Shown here: positions 22,241 to 34,756 of the stretch, in pieces
Position numbering within the stretch: the first letter of the stretch is position 1
How the letters are laid out: each line of letters starts with the position of its first letter
Assembly (NCBI RefSeq): GCF_041296385.1
Contig: NW_027183981.1
Coordinates: 682,001-746,000 of the forward strand
Reading direction: 5' to 3'
DNA: 64,000 bases
Source of the DNA: Aphelocoma coerulescens
Taxonomy: Eukaryota > Chordata > Aves > Passeriformes > Corvidae
The notes under the pieces: model-generated
What the model was told of the DNA's origin: nothing
What the model saw: only the letters and a program-made list of their open reading frames with translations
The model's database searches: none
Made by a program: the position numbers and the translations under genes

Positions 22241-24441
22241 GTGGCAGAGTCCTTGGCGGAAGTGAAGCATCTGCAGCTGCAGTTCAGACTGAGAGATGTG
22301 CCAGGACAGGAAACATTTGCTGACCTTCCCTGTTCCCTGTGCAACATGATTCTCGCATCACAGTCACTTTCACACACCTTCGGTATCCCTGAGTCCAAGC
22401 AGCTAAAGCTCACAGAGACAGAAGTGTCAGGAAGGAAAACATTGCAAAAGCACCCCCTTCTCTTATCAGCATATAAATTGTGCACAACAGGCTGCGGCAC
22501 CGAACCATCCTTCTCAGATAGACATGCCATCACACTTTTCACTCTTGCAGCTCGGTTGAAAAGCTCCAGCAGCTGCTCCCGCAATAGCAAAAGGTTCTAG
22601 AAGTGAAAGCCAGTTTGGGGCTGCACCTTCTCCTTGCCGCATGTAAGCCACACCAAACTCCCTGATGCACTCTGTCCTCCCCTTCTCAAAGGAGTAGACG
22701 GTGGCATCAGGACACACCTGTGTCCCAGCAGCTGGGTGCCCAGCCGGGAGCAGGAGCAGGGCTGGGGCTGCTCCCAAAGTTGCCCGGCCCCAATGCCAGA
22801 GCCGGACATATGCTGAGGGGGGGCTGGATCAGGCTTTATTGTCCAGCTGCATGCCAGGAGTGAGCACAAAATCTACCTGCATTCTCTGCAGCATGCCATC
22901 CTGGAGCAGAGCCATTGCCAAAGGAAGCCGTGAGCCCGTGCCAAGCCAGTGCCGGAGTGGGATCCTAGCAGCACCTGTGGAAGCCGGGAGAGAGGAGCCC
23001 ACCTGGAGCAGGTTCGTGCAGGATTAATCATCCCGTGGCTTCCCACCAGGGTCCTGTTGCTTCCAAAAGGCCCCACAGTGTCACTGTGGCCCCTCGGTTC
23101 CAGCAGGTTCCATAGCGTCACTGTAGTGCCCAGGGTTCCGTCAGCTTTGCCAGCATCCCCACAGTCTCCAGGGCTCCCTGAGCTTCTGTGGTGTCACAGT
23201 GGAGGCAGGGTTGCATCAGGTTCCATAGCGTCACCACGGTCTGCAGGGCTCCCTGAGCTTCTGTGGTGGTGTCACAGTGGAGGCAGGGTTGCATCAGGTT
23301 CCATAGCATCACCACGGTCTCCAGGGGTCCCTGAGCTTCTGTGGTGTCACAGAGGGGGCAGGGTTGCATCAGGTTCCATAGCATCACCACGGTCTCCAGG
23401 GCTCCAAGAGCTTCTGTGGTGTCACAGTGGAGGCAGGGTTGCATCAGGTTCCATAGCATCAGCACGGTCTCCAGGGCTCCCCTGAGCTTCTGTGGTGGTG
23501 TCACAGAGGAGCCAGGCTTCCTTGTAGTTCCCCAGCATCACAAAGGCTCTCCTGGGAGCCACGGGTCACAAAGCACCGTGGGCTCTGTGCAGCCCCGCTG
23601 TGTCACAATGGCCGCTGGCTTCCACGAGCCCCCGCAGTGTCCCAGTGGGCCCGTGGCTTTAGGAGTGGGTGGCTGGGAGTTGGTGCCAGCGGCTGGGGGA
23701 GCAGCAGCAGGGACTGTGTGCGGACAGTCATGGCCACTTGTGTGGCCACTGATGTCTCTGTGCCAGGCACAGCCGTGGTGTGTAACACCGGCTCCGGGTC
23801 CTTTGGCTGTGCAGGTGGCAGTCACGGCCTGGAGCAGGGCTGCTCCCGGGGGACAGCCTGGGGCAGGAGGCTGCTGGAGATTCATTCCTCACACGCTGCA
23901 GCTCCTTGTCATGAGGTGCTTGGAGTGATTGGAAAGGCTGTTGGCAGCAGGCAGTTCTCTGGGTTCAAGCTGTGGAGCTGTCAGCGGGAATGCAAAGGCC
24001 AAGCTGCTGAGCCTTTTGTCCTGGTGCCTTTAGTGTGTGAGCAGTCCCTGGTGCCGTTGTCTTTGGATCCTGAGTGTGGGAGAGGCAAGGCTTAGGATGG
24101 TGCGTAGAGCTGAGAAGGAAAGTGCCGAGAGCAGCGTGTGTGCTGCTGCTTTGAGGGGTGCAGTTGAAGTTGTAGGCAGCAAGAGCTTTCTCAGCTGGCC
24201 CTTTTGTGAGCTCTGCTTTTGCCAGATGACTTCCATCTTACCCTCTTACCATCTTAGCCTCTCATTTTTGCATATCCCAAACCCCCTTCCAAACATCCAG
24301 CAGCTGCTTGTAAAGAAGAAGTCCTAGAACAAAAAGCCAGTGCTGCCTTTCATAGCCCCTTTGCTGTCTATGAAGTAGAGGAAAGAAGCTAGTGAGACGC
24401 ACTTTCTTTCTCAACTCCATAGAGCGCATCCTTCTCTCAAG
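22241..24441 (+). repeat. Macrosatellite unit U12 (2201 bp), third unit of trimer A
   Basis: Four core copies, the 8-bp insertion, a 1-bp deletion (gggcccgtgg) and a 2-bp deletion (gacagtcatgg). Around the core it has the second flank type (ccagcagg, ctgtagtg, agctttgcc, acagtctccag). Private changes include aacattgc near 22439 and cccggcccc near 22785. Confidence 0.97.
23180..23483 (+). repeat. Core minisatellite array, 4 copies (75+78+75+76 bp), U12
   Basis: The four copies are distinguishable: copy 1 has gcgtcaccacggtctgcag; copy 2 has the ggtggtg extension and ggggtccct; copy 3 has agagggggcagg and ends ctccaa; copy 4 is the 76-bp terminal type. Confidence 0.95.
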
Positions 24442-26409
24442 GTGGCAGAGTCCTTGGCGGAAGTGAAGCATCTGCAGCTGCAGTTCAGACTGAGAGATGT
24501 GCCAGGACAGGAAACATTTGCTGACCTTCCCTGTTCCCTGTGCAACATGATTCTCGCATCCCAGTCACTTTCACACACCTTCGGTACCCCTGAGTCCAAG
24601 CAGCTAAAGCTCACAGAGACAGAAGTGTCAGGAAGGAAAACGTTGCAAAAGCACCCCCTTCTCTTATCAGCATATAAATTGTGCACAACAGGCTGCGGCA
24701 CCGAACCTTCCTTCTCAGATAGACATGCCATCACACTTTTCACTCTTGCAGCTTGGTTGAAAAGCTCCAGCAGCTGCTCCCGCAATAGCAAAAGGTTCTA
24801 GAAGTGAAAGCCAGTTTGGGGCTGCACCTTCTCCTTGCCGCATGTAAGCCACACCAAACTCCCTGATGCACTCTGTCCTCCCCTTCTCAAAGGAGTAGAC
24901 GGTGGCATCAGGACACACCTGTGTCCCAGCAGCTGGGTGCCCAGCCGGGAGCAGGAGCAGGGCTGGGGCTGCTCCCAAAGTTGCCCCGCCCCAATGCCAG
25001 AGCCGGACATATGCTGAGGGGGGGCTGGATCAGGCTTTATTGTCCAGCTGCATGCCAGGAGTGAGCACAAAATCTACCTGCATTCTCTGCAGCATGCCAT
25101 CCTGGAGCAGAGCCATTGCCAAAGGAAGCCGTGAGCCCGTGCCAAGCCAGTGCCGGAGTGGGATCCTAGCAGCACCTGTGGAAGCCGGGAGAGAGGAGCC
25201 CACCTGGAGCAGGTTCGTGCAGGATTAATCATCCCGTGGCTTCCCACCAGGGTCCTGTTGCTTCCAAAAGGCCCCACAGTGTCACTGTGGCCCCTCGGTT
25301 CCACCAGGTTCCATAGCGTCACTGTGGTGCCCAGGGTTCCGTCAGCTTCGCCAGCATCCCCACGGTCTGCAGAGCTCCCCGAGCTTCTGTGGTGTCACAG
25401 TGGAGGCAGGGTTGCATCAGGTTCCATAGCATCAGCACGGTCTCCAGGGCTCCCCTGAGCTTCTGTGGTGGTGTCACAGAGGAGCCAGGCTTCCTTGTAG
25501 TTCCCCAGCATCACAAAGGCTCTCCTGGGAGCCACGGGTCACAAAGCACCGTGGGCTCTGTGCAGCCCCGCTGTGTCACAATGGCCGCTGGCTTCCACGA
25601 GCCCCCGCAGTGTCCCAGTGGGCCCCGTGGCTTTAGGAGTGGGTGGCTGGGAGTTGGTGCCAGCGGCTGGGGGAGCAGCAGCAGGGACTGTGTGTGGACA
25701 GTGCCATGGCCACTTGTGTGGCCACTGGTGTCTCTGTGCCAGGCACAGCCGTGGTGTGTAACACCGGCTCTGGGTCCTTTGGCTGTGCAGGTGGCAGTCA
25801 CGGCCTGGAGCAGGGCTGCTCCCGGGGGACAGCCTGGGGCAGGAGGCTGCTGGAGATTCATTCCCCACACTCCTTGTCATGAGGTGCTCAGAGTGATTGG
25901 AAAGGCTGTTGGCAGCAGGCAGTTCTCTGGGTTCAAGCTGTGGAGCTGTCAGCGGGAATGCAAAGGCCAAGCTGCTGAGCCTTTTTTCCTGGTGCCTTTA
26001 GTGTGTGAGCAGTCCCTGGTGCCGTTGTCTTTGGATCCTGAGTGTGGGAGAGGCAAGGCTTAGGATGGTGCGTAGAGCTGAGAAGGAAAGTGCCGAGAGC
26101 AGCGTGTGTGCTGCTGCTTTGAGGGGTGCAGTTGAAGTTGTAGGCAGCAAGAGCTTTCTCAGCTGGCCCTTTTGTGAGCTCTGCTTTTGCCAGATGACTT
26201 CCATCTTACCCTCTTACCATCTTAGCCTCTCATTTTTGCATATCCCAAACCCCCTTCCAAACATCCAGCAGCTGTTTGTAAAGAAGAAGTCCTAGAACAA
26301 AAAGCCAGTGCTGCCTTTCATAGCCCCTTTGCTGTCTATGAAGTAGAGGAAAGAAGCTAGTGAGACGCACTTTCTTTCTCAACTCCATAGAGCGCATCCT
26401 TCTCTCAAG
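24442..26409 (+). repeat. Macrosatellite unit U13 (1968 bp), first unit of trimer A second copy
   Basis: Basic class with one core copy (25381-25456), cttgg at the hypervariable site, ggctctggg and gccttttttcc. A cagctgtttg change near 26270 is private. Confidence 0.97.
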
Positions 26410-28385
26410 GTGGCAGAGTCCTTGGCGGAAGTGAAGCATCTGCAGCTGCAGTTCAGACTGAGAGATGTGCCAGGACAGGAAACATTTGCTGACCTTCCCT
26501 GTTCCCTGTGCAACATGATTCTCGCATCCCAGTCACTTTCACACACCTTCGGTACCCCTGAGTCCAAGCAGCTAAAGCTCACAGAGACAGAAGTGTCAGG
26601 AAGGAAAACGTTGCAAAAGCACCCCCTTCTCTTATCAGCATATAAATTGTGCACAACAGGCTGCGGCACCGAACCTTCCTTCTCAGATAGACATGCCATC
26701 ACACTTTTCACTCTTGCAGCTGGGTTGAAAAGCTCCAGCAGCTGCTCCCGCAATAGCAAAAGGTTCTAGAAGTGAAAGCCAGTTTGGGGCTGCACCTTCT
26801 CCTTGCCGCATGTAAGCCACACCAAACTCCCTGATGCACTCTGTCCTCCCCTTCTCAAAGGAGTAGACGGTGGCATCAGGACACACCTGTGTCCCAGCAG
26901 CTGGGTGCCCAGCCGGGAGCAGGAGCAGGGCTGGGGCTGCTCCCAAAGTTGCCCCGCCCCAATGCCAGAGCCGGACATATGCTGAGGGGGGGCTGGATCA
27001 GGCTTTATTGTCCAGCTGCATGCCAGGAGTGAGCACAAAATCTACCTGCATTCTCTGCAGCATGCCATCCTGGAGCAGAGCCATTGCCAAAGGAAGCCGT
27101 GAGCCCGTGCCAAGCCAGTGCCGGAGTGGGATCCTAGCAGCACCTGTGGAAGCCGGGAGAGAGGAGCCCACCTGGAGCAGGTTCGTGCAGGATTAATCAT
27201 CCCGTGGCTTCCCACCAGGGTCCTGTTGCTTCCAAAAGGCCCCACAGTGTCACTGTGGCCCCTCGGTTCCACCAGGTTCCATAGCGTCACTGTGGTGCCC
27301 AGGGTTCCGTCAGCTTCGCCAGCATCCCCACGGTCTGCAGAGCTCCCCGAGCTTCTGTGGTGTCACAGTGGAGGCAGGGTTGCATCAGGTTCCATAGCAT
27401 CAGCACGGTCTCCAGGGCTCCCCTGAGCTTCCCTGGTGGTGTCACAGAGGAGCCAGGCTTCCTTGTAGTTCCCCAGCATCACAAAGGCTCTCCTGGGAGC
27501 CACGGGTCACAAAGCACCGTGGGCTCTGTGCAGCCCCGCTGTGTCACAATGGCCGCTGGCTTCCACGAGCCCCCGCAGTGTCCCAGTGGACCCCGTGGCT
27601 TTAGGAGTGGGTGGCTGGGAGTTGGTGCCAGCGGCTGGGGGAGCAGCAGCAGGGACTGTGTGTGGACAGTGCCATGGCCACTTGTGTGGCCACTGGTGTC
27701 TCTGTGCCAGGCACAGCCGTGGTGTGTAACACCGGCTCCGGGTCCTTTGGCTGTGCAGGTGGCAGTCACGGCCTGGAGCAGGGCTGCTCCCGGGGGACAG
27801 CCTGGGGCAGGAGGCTGCTGGAGATTCATTCCCCACACACTGCAGCTCCTTGTCATGAGGTGCTCGGAGTGATTGGAAAGGCTGTTGCCAGCAGGCAGTT
27901 CTCTGGGTTCGAGCTGTGGAGCTGTCAGCGGGAATGCAAAGGCCAAGCTGGTGAGCCTTTTGTCCTGGTGCCTTTAGTGTGTGAGCAGTCCCTGGTGCCG
28001 TTGTCTTTGGATCCTGAGTGTGGGAGAGGCAAGGCTTAGGATGGTGCGTAGAGCTGAGAAGGAAAGTGCCGAGAGCAGCGTGTGTGCTGCTGCTTTGAGG
28101 GGTGCAGTTGAAGTTGTAGGCAGCAAGAGCTTTCTCAGCTGGCCCTTTTGTGAGCTCTGCTTTGGCCAGATGGCTTCCATCTTACCCTCTTACCATCTTA
28201 GCCTCTCATTTTTGCATCTCCCAAACCCCCTTCCAAACATCCAGCAGCTGCTTGTAAAGAAGAAGTCCTAGAACAAAAAGCCAGTGCTGCCTTTCATAGC
28301 CCCTTTGCTGTCTATGAAGTAGAGGAAAGAAGCTAGTGAGACGCACTTTCTTTCTCAACTCCATAGAGCGCATCCTTCTCTCAAG
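26410..28385 (+). repeat. Macrosatellite unit U14 (1976 bp), second unit of trimer A second copy
   Basis: One core copy (27349-27424) plus the 8-bp insertion. It shares the full U11 subfamily signature on the right. The hypervariable site is ctggg, a fourth state, and the half copy after the core reads gagcttccctgg. Confidence 0.97.
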
Positions 28386-30587
28386 GTGGCAGAGTCCTTG
28401 GCGGAAGTGAAGCATCTGCAGCTGCAGTTCAGACTGAGAGATGTGCCAGGACAGGAAACATTTGCTGACCTTCCCTGTTCCCTGTGCAACATGATTCTCG
28501 CATCACAGTCACTTTCACACACCTTCGGTATCCCTGAGTCCAAGCAGCTAAAGCTCACAGAGACAGAAGTGTCAGGAAGGAAAGCGTTGCAAAAGCACCC
28601 CCTTCTCTTATCAGCATATAAATTGTGCACAACAGGCTGCGGCACCGAACCATCCTTCTCAGATAGACATGCCATCACACTTTTCACTCTTGCAGCTCGG
28701 TTGAAAAGCTCCAGCAGCTGCTCCCGCAATAGCAAAAGGTTCTAGAAGTGAAAGCCAGTTTGGGGCTGCACCTTCTCCTTGCCGCATGTAAGCCACACCA
28801 AACTCCCTGATGCACTCTGTCCTCCCCTTCTCAAAGGAGTAGACGGTGGCATCAGGAAACACCTGTGTCCCAGCAGCTGGGTGCCCAGCCGGGAGCAGGA
28901 GCAGGGCTGGGGCTGCTCCCAAAGTTGCCCCGCCCCAATGCCAGAGCCGGACATATGCTGAGGGGGGACTGGATCAGGCTTTATTGTCCAGCTGCATGCC
29001 AGGAGTGAGCACAAAATCTACCTGCATTCTCTGCAGCATGCCATCCTGGAGCAGAGCCATTGCCAAAGGAAGCCGTGAGCCCGTGCCAAGCCAGTGCCGG
29101 AGTGGGATCCTAGCAGCACCTGTGGAAGCCGGGAGAGAGGAGCCCACCTGGAGCAGGTTCGTGCAGGATTAATCATCCCGTGGCTTCCCACCAGGGTCCT
29201 GTTGCTTCCAAAAGGCCCCACAGTGTCACTGTGGCCCCTCGGTTCCACCAGGTTCCATAGCGTCACTGTGGTGCCCAGGGTTCCGTCAGCTTCGCCAGCA
29301 TCCCCACAGTCTCCAGGGCTCCCCGAGCTTCTGTGGTGTCACAGTGGAGGCAGGGTTGCATCAGGTTCCATAGCGTCACCACGGTCTGCAGGGCTCCCTG
29401 AGCTTCTGTGGTGGTGTCACAGTGGAGGCAGGGTTGCATCAGGTTCCATAGCATCACCACGGTCTCCAGGGGTCCCTGAGCTTCTGTGGTGTCACAGAGG
29501 GGGCAGGGTTGCATCAGGTTCCATAGCATCAGCACGGTCTCCAGGGCTCCCAGAGGTTCTGTGGTGTCACAGTGGAGGCAGGGTTGCATCAGGTTCCATA
29601 GCATCAGCACGGTCTCCAGGGCTCCCCTGAGCTTCTGTGGTGGTGTCACAGAGGAGCCAGGCTTCCTTGTAGTTCCCCAGCATCACAAAGGCTCTCCTGG
29701 GAGCCACGGGTCACAAAGCACCGTGGGCTCTGTGCAGCCCCGCTGTGTCACAATGGCCGCTGGCTTCCACGAGCCCCCGCAGTGTCCCAGTGGGCCCCGT
29801 GGCTTTAGGAGAGGGTGGCTGGGAGTTGGTGCCAGCGGCTGGGGGAGCAGCAGCAGGGACTGTGTGCGGACAGTCATGGCCACTTGTGTGGCCACTGGTG
29901 TCTCTGTGCCAGGCACAGCCGTGGTGTGTAACACCGGCTCCGGGTCCTTTGGCTGTGCAGGTGGCAGTCACGGCCTGGAGCAGGGCTGCTCCCGGGGGAC
30001 AGCCTGGGGCAGGAGGCTGCTGGAGATTCATTCCTCACACGCTGCAGCTCCTTGTCATGAGGTGCTCGGAGTGATTGGAAAGGCTGTTGGCAGCAGGCAG
30101 TTCTCTGGGTTCAAGCTGTGGAGCTGTCAGCGGGAATGCAAAGGCCAAGCTGCTGAGCCTTTTGTCCTGGTGCCTTTAGTGTGTGAGCAGTCCCTGGTGC
30201 CGTTGTCTTTGGATCCTGAGTGTGGGAGAGGCAAGGCTTAGGATGGTGCGTAGAGCTGAGAAGGAAAGTGCCGAGAGCAGCGTGTGTGCTGCTGCTTTGA
30301 GGGGTGCAGTTGAAGTTGTAGGCAGCAAGAGCTTTCTCAGCTGGCCCTTTTGTGAGCTCTGCTTTGGCCAGATGGCTTCCATCTTACCCTCTTACCATCT
30401 TAGCCTCTCATTTTTGCATCTCCCAAACCCCCTTCCAAACATCCAGCAGCTGCTTGTAAAGAAGAAGTCCTAGAACAAAAAGCCAGTGCTGCCTTTCATA
30501 GCCCCTTTGCTGTCTATGAAGTAGAGGAAAGAAGCTAGTGAGACGCACTTTCTTTCTCAACTCCATAGAGCGCATCCTTCTCTCAAG
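28386..30587 (+). repeat. Macrosatellite unit U15 (2202 bp), third unit of trimer A second copy
   Basis: Four core copies, the 8-bp insertion and the 2-bp deletion (gacagtcatgg), but the full ggccccgtgg. It carries gcgttgcaa, accatcc and ggaaacacc on the left. Private changes are ggggggactgg near 28964 and ttaggagagg near 29806. Confidence 0.97.
29325..29628 (+). repeat. Core minisatellite array, 4 copies, U15
   Basis: Same order of copy types as U12, but copy 3 has catcagcacgg and ends ctcccagaggttctg, so copy 4 begins with gaggttctg. Confidence 0.95.
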
Positions 30588-32788
30588 GTGGCAGAGTCCT
30601 TGGCGGAAGTGAAGCATCTGCAGCTGCAGTTCAGACTGAGAGATGTGCCAGGACAGGAAACATTTGCTGACCTTCCCTGTTCCCTGTGCAACATGATTCT
30701 CGCATCACAGTCACTTTCACACACCTTCGGTATCCCTGAGTCCAAGCAGCTAAAGCTCACAGAGACAGAAGTGTCAGGAAGGAAAACGTTCCAAAAGCAC
30801 CCCCTTCTCTTATCAGCATATAAATTGTGCACAACAGGCTGCGGCACCGAACCTTCCTTCTCAGATAGACATGCCATCACACTTTTCACTCTTGCAGCTC
30901 GGTTGAAAAGCTCCAGCAGCTGCTCCCGCAATAGCAAAAGGTTCTAGAAGTGAAAGGCAGTTCGGGGCTGCACCTTCTCCTTGCCGCATGTAAGCCACAC
31001 CAAACTCCCTGATGCACTCTGTCCTCCCCTTCTCAAAGGAGTAGACGGTGGCATCAGGACACACCTGTGTCCCAGCAGCTGGGTGCCCAGCCGGGAGCAG
31101 GAGCAGGGCTGGGGCTGCTCCCAAAGTTGCCCCGCCCCAATGCCAGAGCCGGACATATGCTGAGGGGGGGCTGGATCAGGCTTTATTGTCCAGCTGCATG
31201 CCAGGAGTGAGCACAAAATCTACCTGCATTCTCTGCAGCATGCCATCCTGGAGCAGAGCCATTGCCAAAGGAAGCCGTGAGCCCGTGCCAAGCCAGTGCC
31301 GGAGTGGGATCCTAGCAGCACCTGTGGAAGCCGGGAGAGAGGAGCCCACCTGGAGCAGGTTCGTGCAGGATTAATCATCCCGTGGCTTCCCACCAGGGTC
31401 CTGTTGCTTCCAAAAGGCCCCACAGTGTCACTGTGGCCCCTCGGTTCCAGCAGGTTCCATAGCGTCACTGTAGTGCCCAGGGTTCCGTCAGCTTTGCCAG
31501 CATCCCCACAGTCTCCAGGGCTCCCTGAGCTTCTGTGGTGTCACAGTGGAGGCAGGGTTGCATCAGGTTCCATAGCGTCACCACGGTCTGCAGGGCTCCC
31601 TGAGCTTCTGTGGTGGTGTCACAGTGGAGGCAGGGTTGCATCAGGTTCCATAGCATCACCACGGTCTCCAGGGGTCCCTGAGCTTCTGTGGTGTCACAGA
31701 GGGGGCAGGGTTGCATCAGGTTCCATAGCATCACCACGGTCTCCAGGGCTCCCAGAGGTTCTGTGGTGTCACAGTGGAGGCAGGGTTGCATCAGGTTCCA
31801 TAGCATCAGCACGGTCTCCAGGGCTCCCCTGAGCTTCTGTGGTGGTGTCACAGAGGAGCCAGGCTTCCTTGTAGTTCCCCAGCATCACAAAGGCTCTCCT
31901 GGGAGCCACGGGTCACAAAGCACCGTGGGCTCTGTGCAGCCCCGCTGTGTCACAATGGCCGCTGGCTACCACGAGCCCCCGCAGTGTCCCAGTGGGCCCG
32001 TGGCTTTAGGAGTGGGTGGCTGGGAGTTGGTGCCAGCGGCTGGGGGAGCAGCAGCAGGGACTGTGTGCGGACAGTCATGGCCACTTGTGTGGCCACTGGT
32101 GTCTCTGTGCCAGGCACAGCCGTGGTGTGTAACACCGGCTCCGGGTCCTTTGGCTGTGCAGGTGGCAGTCACGGCCTGGAGCAGGGCTGCTCCCGGGGGA
32201 CAGCCTGGGGCAGGAGGCTGCTGGAGATTCATTCCTCACACGCTGCAGCTCCTTGTCATGAGGTGCTTGGAGTGATTGGAAAGGCTGTTGGCAGCAGGCA
32301 GTTCTCTGGGTTCAAGCTGTGGAGCTGTCAGCGGGAATGCAAAGGCCAAGCTGCTGAGCCTTTTGTCCTGGTGCCTTTAGTGTGTGAGCAGTCCCTGGTG
32401 CCGTTGTCTTTGGATCCTGAGTGTGGGAGAGGCAAGGCTTAGGATGGTGCGTAGAGCTGAGAAGGAAAGTGCCGAGAGCAGCGTGTGTGCTGCTGCTTTG
32501 AGGGGTGCAGTTGAAGTTGTAGGCAGCAAGAGCTTTCTCAGCTGGCCCTTTTGTGAGCTCTGCTTTTGCCAGATGACTTCCATCTTACCCTCTTACCATC
32601 TTAGCCTCTCATTTTTGCATATCCCAAACCCCCTTCCAAACATCCAGCAGCTGCTTGTAAAGAAGAAGTCCTAGAACAAAAAGCCAGTGCTGCCTTTCAT
32701 AGCCCCTTTGCTGTCTATGAAGTAGAGGAAAGAAGCTAGTGAGACGCACTTTCTTTCTCAACTCCATAGAGCGCATCCTTCTCTCAAG
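30588..32788 (+). repeat. Macrosatellite unit U16 (2201 bp)
   Basis: Four core copies, the 8-bp insertion and both the 1-bp and 2-bp deletions, with the second flank type as in U12. It has gttccaa and cagttcgggg; gaaaggcag near 30952 and ggctaccacg near 31965 are private. Confidence 0.97.
31527..31830 (+). repeat. Core minisatellite array, 4 copies, U16
   Basis: Same order as U12; copy 3 has catcaccacgg and the cagaggttctg junction seen in U15. Confidence 0.95.
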
Positions 32789-34756
32789 GTGGCAGCGTCC
32801 TTGGCGGAAGTGAAGCATCTGCAGCTGCAGTTCAGACTGAGAGATGTGCCAGGACAGGAAACATTTGCTGACCTTCCCTGTTCCCTGTGCAACATGATTC
32901 TCGCATCCCAGTCACTTTCACACACCTTCGGTATCCCTGAGTCCAAGCAGCTAAAGCTCACAGAGACAGAAGTGTCAGGAAGGAAAACGTTCCAAAAGCA
33001 CCCCCTTCTCTTATCAGCATATAAATTGTGCACAACAGGCTGCGGCACCGAACCTTCCTTCTCAGATAGACATGCCATCACACTTTTCACTCTTGCAGCT
33101 CGGTTGAAAAGCTCCAGCAGCTGCTCCCGCAATAGCAAAAGGTTCTAGAAGTGAAAGCCAGTTTGGGGCTGCACCTTCTCCTTGCCGCATGTAAGCCACA
33201 CCAAACTCCCTGATGCACTCTGTCCTCCCCTTCTCAAAGGAGTAGACGGTGGCATCAGGAAACACCTGTGTCCCAGCAGCTGGGTGCCCAGCCGGGAGCA
33301 GGAGCAGGGCTGGGGCTGCTCCCAAAGTTGCCTCGCCCCAATGCCAGAGCCGGACATATGCTGAGGGGGGGCTGGATCAGGCTTTATTGTCCAGCTGCAT
33401 GCCAGGAGTGAGCACAAAATCTACCTGCATTCTCTGCAGCATGCCATCCTGGAGCAGAGCCATTGCCAAAGGAAGCCGTGAGCCCGTGCCAAGCCAGTGC
33501 CGGAGTGGGATCCTAGCAGCACCTGTGGAAGCCGGGAGAGAGGAGCCCACCTGGAGCAGGTTCGTGCAGGATTAATCATCCCGTGGCTTCCCACCAGGGT
33601 CCTGTTGCTTCCATAAGGCCCCACAGTGTCACTGTGGCCCCTCGGTTCCACCAGGTTCCATAGCGTCACTGTGGTGCCCAGGGTTCCGTCAGCTTCGCCA
33701 GCATCCCCACGGTCTGCAGAGCTCCCCGAGCTTCTGTGGTGTCACAGTGGAGGCAGGGTTGCATCAGGTTCCATAGCATCAGCACGGTCTCCAGGGCTCC
33801 CCTGAGCTTCTGTGGTGGTGTCACAGAGGAGCCAGGCTTCCTTGTAGTTCCCCAGCATCACAAAGGCTCTCCTGGGAGCCACGGGTCACAAAGCACCGTG
33901 GGCTCTGTGCAGCCCCGCTGTGTCACAATGGCCGCTGGCTTCCACGAGCCCCCGCAGTGTCCCAGTGGGCCCCGTGGCTTTAGGAGTGGGTGGCTGGGAG
34001 TTGGTGCCAGCGGCTGGGGGAGCAGCAGCAGGGACTGTGTGTGGACAGTGCCATGGCCACTTGTGTGGCCACTGGTGTCTCTGTGCCAGGCACAGCCGTG
34101 GTGTGTAACACCGGCTCCGGGTCCTTTGGCTGTGCAGGTGGCAGTCACGGCCTGGAGCAGGGCTGCTCCCGGGGGACAGCCTGGGGCAGGAGGCTGCTGG
34201 AGATTCATTCCCCACACTCCTTGTCATGAGGTGCTCAGAGTGATTGGAAAGGCTGTTGGCAGCAGGCAGTTCTCTGGGTTCAAGCTGTGGAGCTGTCAGC
34301 GGGAATGCAAAGGCCAAGCTGCTGAGCCTTTTTTCCTGGTGCCTTTAGTGTGTGAGCAGTCCCTGGTGCCGTTGTCTTTGGATCCTGAGTGTGGGAGAGG
34401 CAAGGCTTAGGATGGTGCGTAGAGCTGAGAAGGAAAATGCCGAGAGCAGCGTGTGTGCTGCTGCTTTGAGGGGTGCAGTTGAAGTTGTAGGCAGCAAGAG
34501 CTTTCTCAGCTGGCCCTTTTGTGAGCTCTGCTTTTGCCAGATGACTTCCATCTTACCCTCTTACCATCTTAGCCTCTCATTTTTGCATATCCCAAACCCC
34601 CTTCCAAACATCCAGCAGCTGCTTGTAAAGAAGAAGTCCTAGAACAAAAAGCCAGTGCTGCCTTTCATAGCCCCTTTGCTGTCTATGAAGTAGAGGAAAG
34701 AAGCTAGTGAGACGCACTTTCTTTCTCAACTCCATAGAGCGCATCCTTCTCTCAAG
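32789..34756 (+). repeat. Macrosatellite unit U17 (1968 bp), mosaic
   Basis: One core copy (33728-33803). The left part carries gcagcgtcc, ggaaacacc and gcctcgcccc, as in U27 and U30. The right part is the plain U5/U7 type without the 8-bp insertion and with gccttttttcc. Private changes: ccataagg near 33611 and gaaaatgcc near 34433. Confidence 0.97.

Larger units (their letters stand above)
18297..30587 (+). repeat. Higher-order repeat A: trimer of 6145/6146 bp, two copies
   Basis: U10-U11-U12 (18297-24441) and U13-U14-U15 (24442-30587) have matching length classes, 1968, 1976 and 2201/2202. U11 and U14 share a private subfamily signature on their right halves, and U12 and U15 share the four-copy core array. 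The first units (U10, U13) differ at several sites, so the trimer is imperfect. Confidence 0.75.
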
